DNA from: Littorina saxatilis
Lineage: Eukaryota > Mollusca > Gastropoda > Littorinimorpha > Littorinidae
Length of the DNA stretch: 64,000 bases
Assembly (NCBI RefSeq): GCF_037325665.1
Contig: NC_090250.1
Location: forward strand, 915,293-979,292
Direction of reading: 5' to 3'
Shown: positions 47,301 through 59,219 of the stretch, piece after piece
Layout of the letters: the number at the start of each line of letters is the position of its first letter
How positions within the stretch are numbered: the stretch's first letter is position 1
Made by a program: the position numbers and the translations under genes
The notes under the pieces: generated by a model
Databases searched by the model: none
What the model saw: the letters and a program-made list of their open reading frames with translations, nothing else
Told to the model about the DNA's origin: nothing

Positions 47301-48982
47301 TCGTCCTCAATCTCCTCTTCCACTCCAGACATATCCAGGAAATAGGAAGAGCCTGCAAATAAACAGTGGCACCATTTACAATTTTGTATATTTACATCAC
47401 AATTTTGTATCAATAGCAATACTTGCTCTTATCATCAATAGTAAGCACTAAACAGCAATGGGCACTCTTAAAATAATGCAAAGATTATTTGAGCAAATGT
47501 TTACAGTACTGGACAAACTGGAGTTAAAAATACAGCCAACTAGTTGCTTCAGTCATCCTTCCTCACAGAAAACAGTACATAAATAAATAAAGACCACGTT
47601 GAGCAGAGCTGAAGCACGCCAGTAATTTGCATAAATTTGTAAGTGAATGCAAAAACACTTCCCAAACATGCCAAGCCAGCTTTCATCATATCTTCTGGGA
47701 CAAAAGCTGAAATCACACTGAACACGAAATCCTTACCTCCTGGCACCCTGGACTGAGGCTGGGGGATAGTAGGTAGGCGCATGACGGCATCACTCAGCGA
47801 CGGCATCCTGTTCTCCGCGTCATCCTCAACCATATCCTCCATGTGTGAAAGCACTGGTGCCTTGTGCAGCTGAGTGTCGGCATCCACAAAGATGCTGAAC
47901 GTCTGCTGACTGGACTTGCCGAAAGCTTTTTGTGCCACTCCAGCATTCTCGTCTCCCACCTTGACCACATCATGCGCAGACTGTGTGAAAAAAGCCGACA
48001 AGTATAAAGCTTGCTGCTAGTGTGATTCAACTACAATAATAACGTTTCTGACTGGCTACTTGACATTGGTTCAGCCACAATCTTTGCTCCTAATCCTAAC
48101 ATTACCAAGGAATCTTGCTATTTTACTTTTCTAATTCTACTGTTGGATCTTAAATGAACTGCCTAACTTGTCACTGAAATCATTATGAATGCAATGTGAG
48201 TTTTGCATTCATTTTTTTTTTTATCAAATTTAAATGAACTCAATGTGACCTTACAAGCTCATATAAAGGCATATCATTTTCAATCTAAAAATGTGACTGT
48301 GGCTACTTTGTGCACGAATTCCTGCAGGCTACAAAAAACAATATTGTCAAATCTCATACATTTGTTTTTTTGTTCGCATACTATTTCTGTGAGACTGTTT
48401 GTTTGGGCATTGGAGCTGAAAAGCATTTACCGGCTTGCACAAAGCAAGTTTAGTAAGATCGCTCAGCTAGAGTTACGGCCCGTCGCCTTTGAACATGAGG
48501 CAACATTGCAACGGTCGAACCAACGCTGCAATGTTCAAGTGCAAACCCTACTTGTTTAGATTCTGCTTCGATAGCAAACAACAGAGAAACGCTGCATGGT
48601 GCATGACGTTTCATTAGTTACATAATTTCAAAGCGTTTGAGTACTTATTTTATGAATACAGAACACACAAACAAAGAATTTCGAACGGTTCAGTCGGTCA
48701 AGGATGTCCCGTGTTTCGCGTCGTGCTGATGCTTACAATATTCGAAAGTTTAATAAAACTTGACTCAAAATACTGGCAAACTAGGCAAACAAAACTCAGG
48801 ACATGAATAGTAGTCACCTTTGCTGCCCGTGAGGGTTGTTTCCGCACATTGTTGGTAATACTCCCAAGCACAGTCCTTTTTTGGCCTCTGGTTTCTCTAG
48901 TAGCCATCTTCGCCTGTCTCGACTGATTTTCTTTCACTAATGCCTTTGCTCTCCCGGTAAGGTCTCTGGTGGTTGAAGCCAT
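44351..48982 (-). CDS. Cyclin A
   Basis: Cyclin A binds CDK1/CDK2 and drives S phase and mitotic entry in the nucleus. Eight minus-strand exons join in phase: 48818-48982, 47737-47980, 47156-47352, 46469-46692, 46012-46087, 45247-45375, 44859-44975 and 44355-44488 (about 428 codons). Residues 36-44 form the destruction box RTVLGSITN, with Lys-rich flanks for ubiquitylation. The cyclin N fold starts near residue 222 with [12 protein letters not shown], followed by [20 protein letters not shown] and [19 protein letters not shown]. The C fold includes [20 protein letters not shown] and [14 protein letters not shown]. The spliced reading ends REKYRQTK. The next bases give both an in-frame TAA (44351-44353) and a good GTAAGT donor, so the usual short tail after K (YHxVS in other species) may lie on a small exon I could not place. 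Length and order are normal for the family. Confidence 0.95.
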
Positions 48983-49155
48983 TGCTTATTAAAGTGTAAG
49001 TGAGATACAGTCTTCAAACACGTTTTTGCGTGCCTTGATACGAAGAGACAGCAGCACGCTTTCGAGTTTGACTGAAGGTAAAGAACGTTAGGGTCTGCGC
49101 ATCGTTTTATCACATCGACAGCTGAGCTTGAATATTGCGGGGCTGCGGGAGTCGA

Positions 49156-49203
49156 CCAATGAGGGCCCAAGAGAGGCGCACGTGATAAACAAGATTGGCC
49201 AAT
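49156..49203 (-). promoter_or_regulatory. Paired CCAAT boxes and an E-box upstream of cyclin A
   Basis: CCAAT occurs at 49156-49160 and in the palindrome ATTGGCCAAT at 49194-49203. CACGTG lies at 49179-49184 between them. They are about 175-220 bases before the cyclin A ATG. Paired NF-Y sites are typical of cell-cycle promoters; use here is inferred. No TATA box was seen. Confidence 0.55.
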
Positions 49204-49249
49204 GAAATCGCATCGCTGCGGCCATTCGTCGTGAACAAACGCTGCAGGT

Positions 49250-50160
49250 CAATGTCAAGGACTAAGCCGACTTTCGCTTTCACAGCTACTTGTGTTTACT
49301 TTTCGAGGTCATGCTTTAGACCGCTGACATCATTGATTGCTTATGCAATTGCCTGTTAGCTATGGATAGGGGGTGAGGGGGCAACGGGTGGATGAGGGAA
49401 GTGCGGTGGGAACTATAGTTTTGCAAACTTTCCCTCAGGCAACTTTCTAGGTGTTAGCTGCTGAGATTTTTTAAGTCATGGATGACTTTGTACCCCGTGT
49501 TTACCATGTAGTTAGAATACTGGTATCAGCATCAGATATGACTTTAGAATAAAAATGAATTGTTACCTTTTAACATTATTTATTCGTTTAATTTCTGTTT
49601 TTTCTTCTTTTCTTTCTTTCTTAAGTTATTCTAGACACCCCAACTGATCCCAATTCCACTACTACTGATCAAATTTCTGTTCTGTCGGATTACAACTTAT
49701 GTTGAAGATTGGTGTTTGTGTTTGATGGTGCGTGTTTTTTTATTTTTTTATTTTTATTTTGTTATTGCATCCGATGTAAAATGAGTCTTCTGGTCCTTTT
49801 TCTTTTAAATAAGAAAATCAATACAACGAAGACAAAAACTATTGATATAAAAAAAAATAACAAAAACACCCAATGCGGCAACCCCTGAGTTGAAAAATTA
49901 GAGCGGGAAAGAAATAACGACAACATTGTTTCGCATTGCAACAACATTTCATAAGTTTTCTTAATCATGTTCTTCTTATTTTTTTTTTTCAAAATTAACC
50001 TGGTCAGTGCTGTTCTTACCGTTCAAGCATTGTCTAATGATTATAACTTCTAATTTTCCTGATTAAAGTTTTGTTTTGAAGAACGTTACTATACTTCTAC
50101 TAGGAAAACGATGTTTTTCTCTGATTAATCGAAAGTATTCATAAAATTATGTAAATGCGA
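49250..50160. other. A+T-rich spacer upstream of cyclin A
   Basis: No coding or RNA gene seen; homopolymer T runs dominate 49560-50000. Confidence 0.4.
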
Positions 50161-50168
50161 CAATAAAG

Positions 50169-50519
50169 AGGGCCCCAAAGGGGGGGTATCATCACGATCA
50201 CGGGAAGGGTAATTTTAGCTTTCACGATCACAGTTACCTTGATTTTTGTTTTTACGATCACAAACACCTTGACGAATAGAGGATCATAGAGTGATACAGC
50301 TGTGAAAAATGTACGTTGAAAATAAAATGCTTTGCAATAATGCCCATCACGATCACGAAAACAAATGACGATCACGATCACGAGACTTGATTTTTTTGTC
50401 ATCACGGATCACGGGCAAAGTCCCATCACGATCACAGAAATGGAAATTTCGGCAATCACGGTCACAGAAAGGTCAAAAAACGCCAATCACGATCACGATT
50501 TTAAACCCTTTGGGGCCCT
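50169..50519. mobile_element. MITE with AGGGCCCCAAAGGG ends and ATCACGATCACG interior
   Basis: 14 bp inverted ends AGGGCCCCAAAGGG are flanked by CAATAAAG on the left and CAATAAAC on the right, an imperfect 8-base duplication that points to hAT. Inside are about nine clusters of the word ATCACGATCACG or variants. No coding frame. Confidence 0.75.
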
Positions 50520-51205
50520 CAATAAACATACATATATATAGCGGCGAAACCGTGACTGACTGAAATCACTTCGAGCAGCTTTGCTAACGCATAGCAATAA
50601 AGCACCGATAACACATTAATAAATATCAGCGCTTTGATTCAAAGTCGGTTCCGGTTTTGAGTAAACTTCAAGGTTTATTATGATAATCATAGCATTTTTA
50701 ACACAGTCATACACTGAGATATATCTCGATCTACTGAAAGACCTATGCAGATAAGCAGCGAGATTGAACTCGCTCCAGTCACATGATGCTCTCAAGAAGG
50801 CAGTAATTCGGCGATAACACCTCTATAACAAGTGCTATGATTTCTTTGATTCAGGTTTTCGTCTACACTGAGATCAAGGTTTATTTCCCAACATCTTCGA
50901 ATTCCCCCAAAGCTGCGTGCCATATTGAAAACGTGTAAAGCAGCGGAACAACTTAAACCCAAATAATAACACTGCATCTGTGTCGAAGAGTATACAGAGC
51001 TGCATCATTCTGATAAAGAATAAAGACGGAATATTTTATTGCCAAAGGGTCCCAGTCGTCGGGGGCTGGACTCCTCGGCCCTACCCTATTCCTTTCCTCC
51101 TTTTTTAATTTTTTTTATTTTTTTAAATATCATATTAACCCAGTCCTGTAGGACACTAATTCTCCATTAAAAAAAAAAATTTTTTAATCTAAGACTTACC
51201 ATTTA

Positions 51206-51991
51206 GGCCAAAAAAAAAAAATGCTTTGGTTACGGTTTCATGGCCAAAAAAAATAGGGTAGGTAGGTCGATTAAACTTTTTTTTTTTTTTTTTTTTTTTT
51301 TTGGTTGGTCCCTCTTGAAATGATAAAAATATTTGTGTATGCAGGATATTCGAGGTATTTTCATATGGTGTATTTGGAACCACAGATATTAATTACTTTT
51401 TCATGCTAAGAAAAGAAAACTGGACATACCCTTTAAACTGTATAGTGCCACTAGTGAACACAGTTTTCGAGAGTCATGCCAAAGTCCAGTTCGAAAGAGT
51501 CTTCGGGCTCGGCACTTATTTTCGTCGACCCAACACATTTTATCCCGAACAGTTTGCCGTCCAAAGTTGGATGAAAATCATGAAAAATGTCCACCAAGGT
51601 TGCACTCTTCGAGTACCGAATTATCAGTCGTGTTTGTTCGATATGAACGCACTTTCCGAATACGATTGCAAATGCAGACGACATCTTTTTACGTTCGCGC
51701 AACGAACGAACGCACGAGACTGACTTCCCTTGGATATGGGAGTTGTAAAAAGCGGAGTGGTGTCCCTTGTCGGGCTTGTTGTTGTCTGCTCGCCGGCGAT
51801 CGATGTTTTCTCTGTGCCGTGGTGTTGTCGTTTTCGGTGGGTTTTTGTGTGTGTGTGTGTGGTTTTTTTGTGTATGTATGTGTTTGGTTCATTTTATTTT
51901 TAGCTTTAGGACCAAATAAAAAGTTTAGGGTCGGCCCAAAAAGTTAGGGTCGGTCGGGAAACCGTAACCAAAGCATTTTTTTTTGTTGGCC
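51206..51991. mobile_element. GGCC-ended family, long member (786 bp, TTA target duplication)
   Basis: Ends GGCCAAAAAAAAAAAATGC and the inverted GCATTTTTTTTTGTTGGCC, with subterminal TTTGGTTACGGTTTC. Flanked by TTA on both sides. It contains a 106-codon plus-strand frame (51403-51723) without a recognised domain. It is longer than copies 1 and 2 and has a different subterminal block, so it is a distinct subfamily. Confidence 0.8.
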
Positions 51992-52282
51992 TTACCTCGC
52001 CGGCATCTTGCATGCGAGATTCATCGATGATTTTGAGATAAGTTCGTTATTTGTACTTTTAGTGTTAGTCTGTCTGTCGACCACTGGGTCGACGTACTGT
52101 AAATGTATCGTTTTATTTTGTTAATAACGTTCCGATAACCTACAATTCTTGTTTTTTGAATAAGACTTCAAGGTTTATTACGAAGACGGCCCGTCGATGC
52201 CCAGAATAAGACTTGGTGAAAGTAACTCAATATCGATAACACTTAAAATAATAAATGCTTTGATTTAGTTGGTTCAGGTTTT

Positions 52283-52359
52283 TACACTTAGTCAAGTTTT
52301 GACTAAATGTTTTAACATAGAGGGGGAATCGAGACGAGGGTCGTGGTGTATGTGTGTGC

Positions 52360-52418
<59 letters not shown>

Positions 52419-53289
52419 TGTGTGTGTGTGTGTGTGTGTGTCTGTCTGTCTGTCTGTGCGTGTCTGTGTCTGTGCGTGTGTGTGTGTAGAGCGAATCAGA
52501 CTAAACTACTGGACCGATCTTTATGAAATTTGACATTAGAGTTCCTGGGTATGAAATCCCCGGATATTTTTTTCATTTTTTCGATAAATGTCTTTCATGA
52601 CGTTTGTTTGTTTGTTTGTTTGTTTGCTTAACGCCCAGCCGACCACGAAGGGCCATATCAGCCGGTGCTGCTTTGACACTTTCATGACGTCATATCCGGC
52701 TTTTTGTAAAAGTTGAGGCGGCACTGTCACACCTTCAGTTTTCAATCAAATTGATTGAAATTTTGGCCAAGCAATCTTCGACGAAGGCCGGACTTCGGTA
52801 TTGCATTTCAGCATGGAGGCTTAAAAACTAATTAATGATTTTGGTCATTAAAAATCTGAAAATTGTAATTAAAATTATTTTTTTATAAAACGATCCAAAA
52901 TTACTTTTATTTTATTCTTCATCATGTTCTGATTCCAAAAACATATAAATATGTTATATTCGGATTAAAAACAAGCTCTGAAAATTGAAAATATAAAAAT
53001 TATTATTAAAATTAAATTTCCGAAATCGTTTTAAAAACAATTTCATCTTATTCCTTGTCGGTTCCTGATTCCAAAAACATATAGATATGATATGTTTGGA
53101 TTAAAAACACGTTCAGAAAGTTAAAATGAAGAGAGGTACAGTAAAGCGTGCAACCGCGTGCAACCGCGCCACTGCCTTTTGCACTAGCGGCGGACTACGG
53201 TCATTGTGAACAAATGCAGTGCGTTCAGTTTCATTCTGTGAGTTCCACAGCTTGACTAAATGTAGTAATTTCGCCTTACGCGACTTGTT
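52283..53289 (+). mobile_element. Helentron-like repeat, family 1, copy 3
   Basis: Same architecture as copy 1, with a long GT tract (52358-52490) and a SINE tail inserted at 52603-52679. Confidence 0.85.
52603..52679 (-). mobile_element. 5'-truncated SINE with 10 bp target duplication
   Basis: TTTCATGACG occurs at 52593-52602 and again at 52680-52689. The insert reads, on the minus strand, CGTGGTCGGCTGGGCGTTAA followed by an (AAAC)n tail. This dates the SINE as younger than its host repeat. Confidence 0.85.
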
Positions 53290-53358
53290 TGTCTTGACAT
53301 CAAGATCTAATACGATCAGCCCATGACTAAAAGTGGCGTGCTCCCAGGACCAAAGGAG

Positions 53359-53406
53359 GGTGTGTGTGTGTGTGGGTGTGTGTGTATGTGTGTGGGGGTG
53401 TGTGTT

Positions 53407-53437
<31 letters not shown>

Positions 53438-53482
53438 CTGGGAGGGGGGGGGGGGGGGGGGGGGGGGGAGGGGGGGGGGCGT
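53359..53482. repeat. GT microsatellite followed by poly-G
   Basis: Imperfect (GT)n then a G run of about 35 bases interrupted once by A. Confidence 0.95.
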
Positions 53483-54180
53483 TGGGGGTCGACGACAATA
53501 CGACTTGCATAATTAAGTCAAAATAGTACTGCTCACACCTAATAATAAAGCTTTAATTCTGTCGCTTAAATTTAGGTTTTTGTCTTGACTGTAACTAATT
53601 TAGTACACGTCCGATTCCTGTAAGTTGCACGCCATATGCAGCGAAATAGCGAAGAAACTTGCGAAAATAAAGCAATATAGTACTGACAACACCGTGGACC
53701 GAAACAACAATTAACTGATTTGATTCAGTAGATTCAAGTTTTGTCAAAGTTTTATTGTACCAGCATCCTCCGATCATTCCAAAAAGCTGCGTGCCATATG
53801 CCTGAAACGAGTCAAGAAATTGCATAAGACTGGGCAAAGTTGGCTGTTTAGCGACTTCTTGCTACCACACTTCAGTTTTATGATAGCAAGGTTCTCTATA
53901 ATATTATGTCGTGCCGGGAAGAACGAGAACAAGATTTAGAGAAGTTGGCTGTTTAGCGACTGCTTGCTTCTACACTTCAGTTTTATTATGTCGAGCGATG
54001 AAGAACGAGAAAAAGACTTGTCGAGTTTGGCTGTTTAGCGACTGCTTGCTATTACACTTCAGTTTTATGCCATCGCGGTGCTCTTTTTGAGCGGGGTAGA
54101 AACAGAAAAAGAGTTGGCGAGGTTGGCTGTTTAGCGTCTGTCTGTTACTACACTTCAATTTTATGGCCTTGTGGTGCTCT

Positions 54181-54564
54181 ATGTTTTACAACGTCTGAGG
54201 CTATCACTTTTTTTTGCTTTGATGAAACCGCCTTGCGTCATTGCTTTTCCCCCTTTTCTCTCGTGATCCCTCCAATTGCTCTTGTACTCGAGAGATAGGG
54301 AGTGTAATGAGAGGGTTGAATTTGGGTTCTAGACCGGTTTAGAAAGTGGACTTTGAGATGGTGATAATTTGTCGGTTCGATTCAGTCAAATTGCATTTAT
54401 GTAACAATGAAACACACGCACCATTTGATGCTCACTTGCTTTCATTTTATAATACATGTTGTCGGCATGCTATTCCTTATTGTCAGTTTCGGAGAAGGCC
54501 CAATAAGCTACTTTTCATTTTCCCTCAGTGTTATTTTTGCATAATGACGTGTGCGATTTTCGTT
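54181..54564. other. Spacer without recognisable gene
   Basis: An open frame beginning 54346 continues into microsatellite sequence and has no recognised domain. Confidence 0.4.
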
Positions 54565-54872
54565 TTATTGGCTCACGTAAGTGTAGCCTATGCGATGATA
54601 AACTTTGTCTGTCTGTGCGTGCGTGCGTGCGTGCGTGCGTGCGTATGTATGTATGTGTGTATGTCTGTGGTAGAAACTTTAACATTTCCGAGTCTATGGA
54701 TTACGTCAGTCTCGGTCAAAAGTGTTCGACGTGTGTGATAGAAACTATTTGAAGACGTCACAGTATGACGTAAGAGGGTTAGACGTCACGCAAAGGAATT
54801 ACTGAAAGTCTCGGTCATTGTTATTGTGAGCGGGCCGAGACTTCTTGGCAGATCCAGGGTCTCGCTTTCTTG

Positions 54873-54953
<81 letters not shown>

Positions 54954-55022
54954 CGGAGTGATTGAGTTTGTGTTACTGTTTGTCGATTTCTTACGTGAGC
55001 CTTGAAGGCTTCGCCTCTTGTT
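54565..55022 (+). mobile_element. Helentron-like repeat, family 2
   Basis: GGCTCACGTAAG (54570-54581) and CTTACGTGAGCC (54990-55001) are inverted subterminal repeats. GT/GTGC tracts fill the middle. AGGC-TTC-GCCT forms a 3' hairpin just before CTTGTTT. The layout parallels family 1 but shares no body sequence. Confidence 0.65.
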
Positions 55023-55239
55023 TAAACATTGTTTTATTATTTGTTTGGTTTTCTTTCCTTTTATTCGCTTGTTTTGATTTTTTCAGGTCACATTATTGTA
55101 TTCATTCACTCGAGTCTCGATTTTTCGGTTAATTTGCATAAGCCAGTGTACAAGCGAGGCAGAACTTAAATTAATAATTTTATGCTTGAGATTGAATAAC
55201 GTGAAAAACACGGGTTTAAACTCTAATTTTTGACCCAGT

Positions 55240-55400
55240 CAAAGTAAGCCAAGGCATGCATGAAATTGAATCAGTGAAGTCCAAACCATGAATTTGAACA
55301 CTAATATTTGTTCCAGCCAAGGCATGCATACAATTGAACAAAGTTTAAAACATGAATTTGAACACTAATTTTTGTTCCAGTAAAAGTAAGCCAAGGCAAG
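55240..55400. repeat. Two to three degenerate ~70 bp tandem units
   Basis: CCAAGGCATGCAT, CATGAATTTGAACACTAAT and TTTGTTCCAG recur in order. Confidence 0.7.
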
Positions 55401-55850
55401 GGGAAAACATTGAACACTTTTTTTTATCCAGTCAATTGCAAAAGCAATTCGCTGACAGTTGAATGACCACAACTGCGCGGATTGTCTCACTAACAGCGCA
55501 ATTCGATCTCCAGTCTTTAAACTAACTTCCAGCTTTGCCTCTGTCAAATGGACAGCTTTGTAAAGACGTTCACACAAAATCAAAGTCTACCCTTTGAAAA
55601 CGAACTCGTAATTAAGAAGATACCCGCCACCCAACCCTCATACGTTTTTAGTAGCTAGGCGTTAACCCTATTGAAGCAACCCTCGCACAGCTTTTCAGTC
55701 TCACCACATCAAAAGGACCGCAAAACTAACCGCGAGAAGTGTTTACTCGGGTTAGGTCCCTTGATTGGAGTCCAGTTAACTGATGAGGAGTGGCCTTGGA
55801 CAGTGGCTGAGGTGTGCGGTGTCTTCTGATCCTCTCTGAACATCGTCACT

Positions 55851-56280
55851 GTCTTGGTTTTAATGAGGGGTGGGGTAATTAATGAAGGAGGTGTTGAGAG
55901 AGTGCGCCGGTCGCCGGTAAATAAAGGCCTGAAAGATAAACAGTTCGGATAATGTTTGCAAAGATGCGTAGCGAGAGGTTCGTCACTGTGCCACTGTCTT
56001 GGTTTTAATGAGGGGTGGGGTAAAATGTGGGAGCTGTTGAGAGGGTGCGTCAGGCGCCGGTAATAAAGGCCTGAAAGATAAACAATTCGGATAATGTTTG
56101 CAAAGATGTGTAGCGGCGAGGGAGGTTCGTCACTGACTCTGTCTTGGTTCTGATGAGGGGTGGGGTAATTAATGAAGGAGCTGTTGAGAGGGTGTGTCGG
56201 GTGCCGCTAATAAAGAACTGAAAGATAAACATAGTTTGGGTAATGTTTGCAAAGATATGTAGCGAGGGAGGTTTGTAAAC
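55851..56280. repeat. Three ~145 bp tandem units
   Basis: Units start GTCTTGGTTTTAATGAGGGG at 55851, 55995 and 56141 and end near AAAGATGTGTAGCG. They differ by substitutions and small indels. Immediately followed by the 50 bp satellite. Confidence 0.9.
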
Positions 56281-56340
56281 GATACAGTGTGATAAGTGTT
56301 GGCTTATTGTTTGATTGATTTACTGTTCAACTCACTGTCA

Positions 56341-58349
56341 GTGTTTGTGTTGTTTATTGTTGTATTGTTTTAGTTTTGAGCATACTGTGACTGTTTGTGT
56401 TGGTTATTGTTGTATTGTTTTAGTTTTGAGCATACTGTGACTGTTTGTGTTGGTTATTGTTGTATTGTTTTAGTTTTGAGCATACTGTGACTGTTTGTGT
56501 TGGTTATTGTTGTATTGTTTTAGTTTTGAGCACACTGTGACTGTTTGTGTTGGTTATTGTTGTATTGTTTTAGTTTTGAGCATACTGTGACTGTTTGTGT
56601 TGGTTATTGTTGTATTGTTTTAGTTTTGAGCACACTGTGACTGTTTGTGTTGGTTATTGTTGTATTGTTTTAGTTTTGAGCATACTGTGACTGTTTGTGT
56701 TGGTTATTGTTGTATTGTTTTAGTTTTGAGCATACTGTGACTGTTTGTGTTGGTTATTGTTGTATTGTTTTAGTTTTGAGCATACTGTGACTGTTTGTGT
56801 TATTGTTGTATTGTTTTAGTTTTGAGCATACTGTGACTGTTTGTGTTGGTTATTGTTGTATTGTTTTAGTTTTGAGCATACTGTGACTGTTTGTGTTGGT
56901 TATTGTTGTATTGTTTTAGTTTTGAGCATACTGTGACTGTTTGTGTTGGTTATTGTTGTATTGTTTTAGTTTTGAGCATACTGTGACTGTTTGTGTTATT
57001 GTTGTATTGTTTTAGTTTTGAGCATACTGTGACTGTTTGTGTTGGTTATTGTTGTATTGTTTTAGTTTTGAGCATACTGTGACTGTTTGTGTTGGTTATT
57101 GTTGTATTGTTTTAGTTTTGAGCATACTGTGACTGTTTGTGTTGGTTATTGTTGTATTGTTTTAGTTTTGAGCATACTGTGACTGTTTGTGTTGGTTATT
57201 GTTGTATTGTTTTAGTTTTGAGCATACTGTGACTGTTTGTGTTGGTTATTGTTGTATTGTTTTAGTTTTGAGCACACTGTGACTGTTTGTGTTGGTTATT
57301 GTTGTATTGTTTTAGTTTTGAGCATACTGTGACTGTTTGTGTTGGTTATTGTTGTATTGTTTTAGTTTTGAGCATACTGTGACTGTTTGTGTTGGTTATT
57401 GTTGTATTGTTTTAGTTTTGAGCATACTGTGACTGTTTGTGTTGTTTATTGTTGTATTGTTTTAGTTTTGAGCATACTGTGACTGTTTGTGTTGGTTATT
57501 GTTGTATTGTTTTAGTTTTGAGCATACTGTGACTGTTTGTGTTGGTTATTGTTGTATTGTTTTAGTTTTGAGCATACTGTGACTGTTTGTGTTGGTTATT
57601 GTTGTATTGTTTTAGTTTTGAGCATACTGTGACTGTTTGTGTTATTGTTGTATTGTTTTAGTTTTGAGCATACTGTGACTGTTTGTGTTGGTTATTGTTG
57701 TATTGTTTTAGTTTTGAGCATACTGTGACTGTTTGTGTTGGTTATTGTTGTATTGTTTTAGTTTTGAGCATACTGTGACTGTTTGTGTTGGTTATTGTTG
57801 TATTGTTTTAGTTTTGAGTATACTGTGACTGTTTGTGTTGGTTATTGTTGTATTGTTTTAGTTTTGAGCATACTGTGACTGTTTGTGTTGGTTATTGTTG
57901 TATTGTTTTAGGTTTGAGCATACTGTGACTGTTTGTGTTGGTTATTGTTGTATTGTTTTAGTTTTGAGCATACTGTGACTGTTTGTGTTGGTTATTGTTG
58001 TATTGTTTTAGTTTTGAGCATACTGTGACTGTTTGTGTTGGTTATTGTTGTATTGTTTTAGTTTTGAGCATACTGTGACTGTTTGTGTTGGTTATTGTTG
58101 TATTGTTTTAGTTTTGAGCATACTGTGACTGTTTGTGTTGGTTATTGTTGTATTGTTTTAGTTTTGAGCATACTGACTGTTTGTGTTGGTTATTGTTGTA
58201 TTGTTTTAGTTTTGAGCATACTGTGACTGTTTGTGTTGGTTATTGTTGTATTGTTTTAGTTTTGAGCATACTGTGACTGTTTGTGTTGGTTATTGTTGTA
58301 TTGTTTTAGTTTTGAGCATACTGTGACTGTTTGTGTTGGTTATTGTTCC
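56341..58349. repeat. 50 bp satellite, about 40 copies
   Basis: Unit TGTTGGTTATTGTTGTATTG plus TTTTAGTTTTGAGCATACTG and TGACTGTTTG. Most copies are identical. Variants are CACACTG (three copies), a 4-base deletion giving GTGTTATTG (three copies, two of them four units apart) and one TGTG loss near 58170. Homogeneity implies recent expansion. No function is evident. Confidence 0.97.
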
Positions 58350-58435
58350 GCTTTGACTTTACTGTGTATTCATAATGTTATCACATAGCAGACCACTTCC
58401 GCGTCGTTTCCCCTTTGTAGTTATAAATCCCAGTA

Positions 58436-59219
58436 CAGTGGAACCCCCTCCCCCCTCCCCTTCCCCCCCTCCCCCTTCCCCCCCCCCCTCCCCCCCTTCC
58501 CCCCCCCCTGCCCCAATTTAAGACTTCCTGCTCCCCTTTTAGTCCATGTTTTCTCAGACGTTTTGTTCATAACCTGTGTACTAAATTTACCCCCACTTTA
58601 AGAATCCCTTCCTGTGTAAGGCCTGATTTTTTGAGGTCTTAAAAGGGACCCGGTGTAACACGAGAAAATTACTCCCACGAAATTTTTACTCCGGAGTAAA
58701 AATTTCGTACGAAAATTGTACTCCTTTCACAAAAAACTTACTCCCCCATATGCATAACACGAGAAAATGACTCCCCACGACAGGTGTGTTCCGAGTCACA
58801 TTTCGGTCGAAAATGTTACTCCCCTGACGAATAAATAACATACGAATACAAAATAAAATTATTCCACCCTAACACGAGCAATTTACTGCCCACGCCAGGT
58901 GTACGCAACTTTTACTCCCCTGTCCCCTGTTAGTCTTGGTGGTGGAGGGGGTGGAGGGAGGGTAGCGCGACATTTGTTTGCGCGAGATCACGTATTGGCA
59001 TTATCCCTTCGCCCGCATCTCATTTTCGCGTACGAGATTTTTACTGGAAGTACAAAAATTGGGGAGTCAAAATTTTGTGGAGGGAGTAATTTTTTCTTGC
59101 CTTGGGGAGTTCTTTTCTCGTACGAAAGGTGTACTCGGAGTAAGAATTTCGTACGAAATTTTTACTCCGGAGTAATTATTTCGTGGAGTAAGAATTTCGT
59201 GTTACACCGGTTTCCACTA
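58436..59219. mobile_element. CAGTGGAACC-type MITE carrying a nested MITE
   Basis: Left end CAGTGGAACCCCCTCCCCCC, interior GAGGTCTTAAAAGGGAC up to 58650, and right end TTTCCACT at 59211-59218. The middle is a separate foldback element. Confidence 0.7.
58651..59210. mobile_element. Foldback MITE rich in ACTCCGGAGT palindromes (~560 bp)
   Basis: Ends CGGTGTAACACGA and TCGTGTTACACCGG are inverted. Subterminal words ACTCC-ACGAAAT and TACTCCGGAGTAAAAATT repeat in both arms. Inserted inside the MITE at 58436-59219. Confidence 0.8.

Larger units (their letters stand above)
50560..54180. repeat. Old degenerate tandem array, broken up by later insertions
   Basis: Diverged units share GCTTTGATTCA, AGGTTT, TTCAAGGTTTATTA and AAAGCTGCGTGCCATAT in the same order near 50628, 50839, 52150-52280, 53550, 53640 and 53715-53800. 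A second sub-array at 53831-54180 repeats GTTGGCTGTTTAGCGACTGC four times at 80-110 base spacing. The array is interrupted by the element at 51206-51991 and the Helentron-like copy at 52283-53289. Confidence 0.55.

Noticed and set aside
51403-51723. 106-codon frame inside the GGCC-ended element
   Set aside because: No recognised transposase motif and no acidic catalytic triad visible; kept only as part of the element.
54346-54752. 130-codon frame with hydrophobic stretch
   Set aside because: It begins in spacer and ends in the Helentron-like family 2 microsatellite; no splice or similarity support.
56341-58349. 50 bp array as CRISPR or coding repeat
   Set aside because: No spacers, no cas genes and stops in all frames; it is a satellite.
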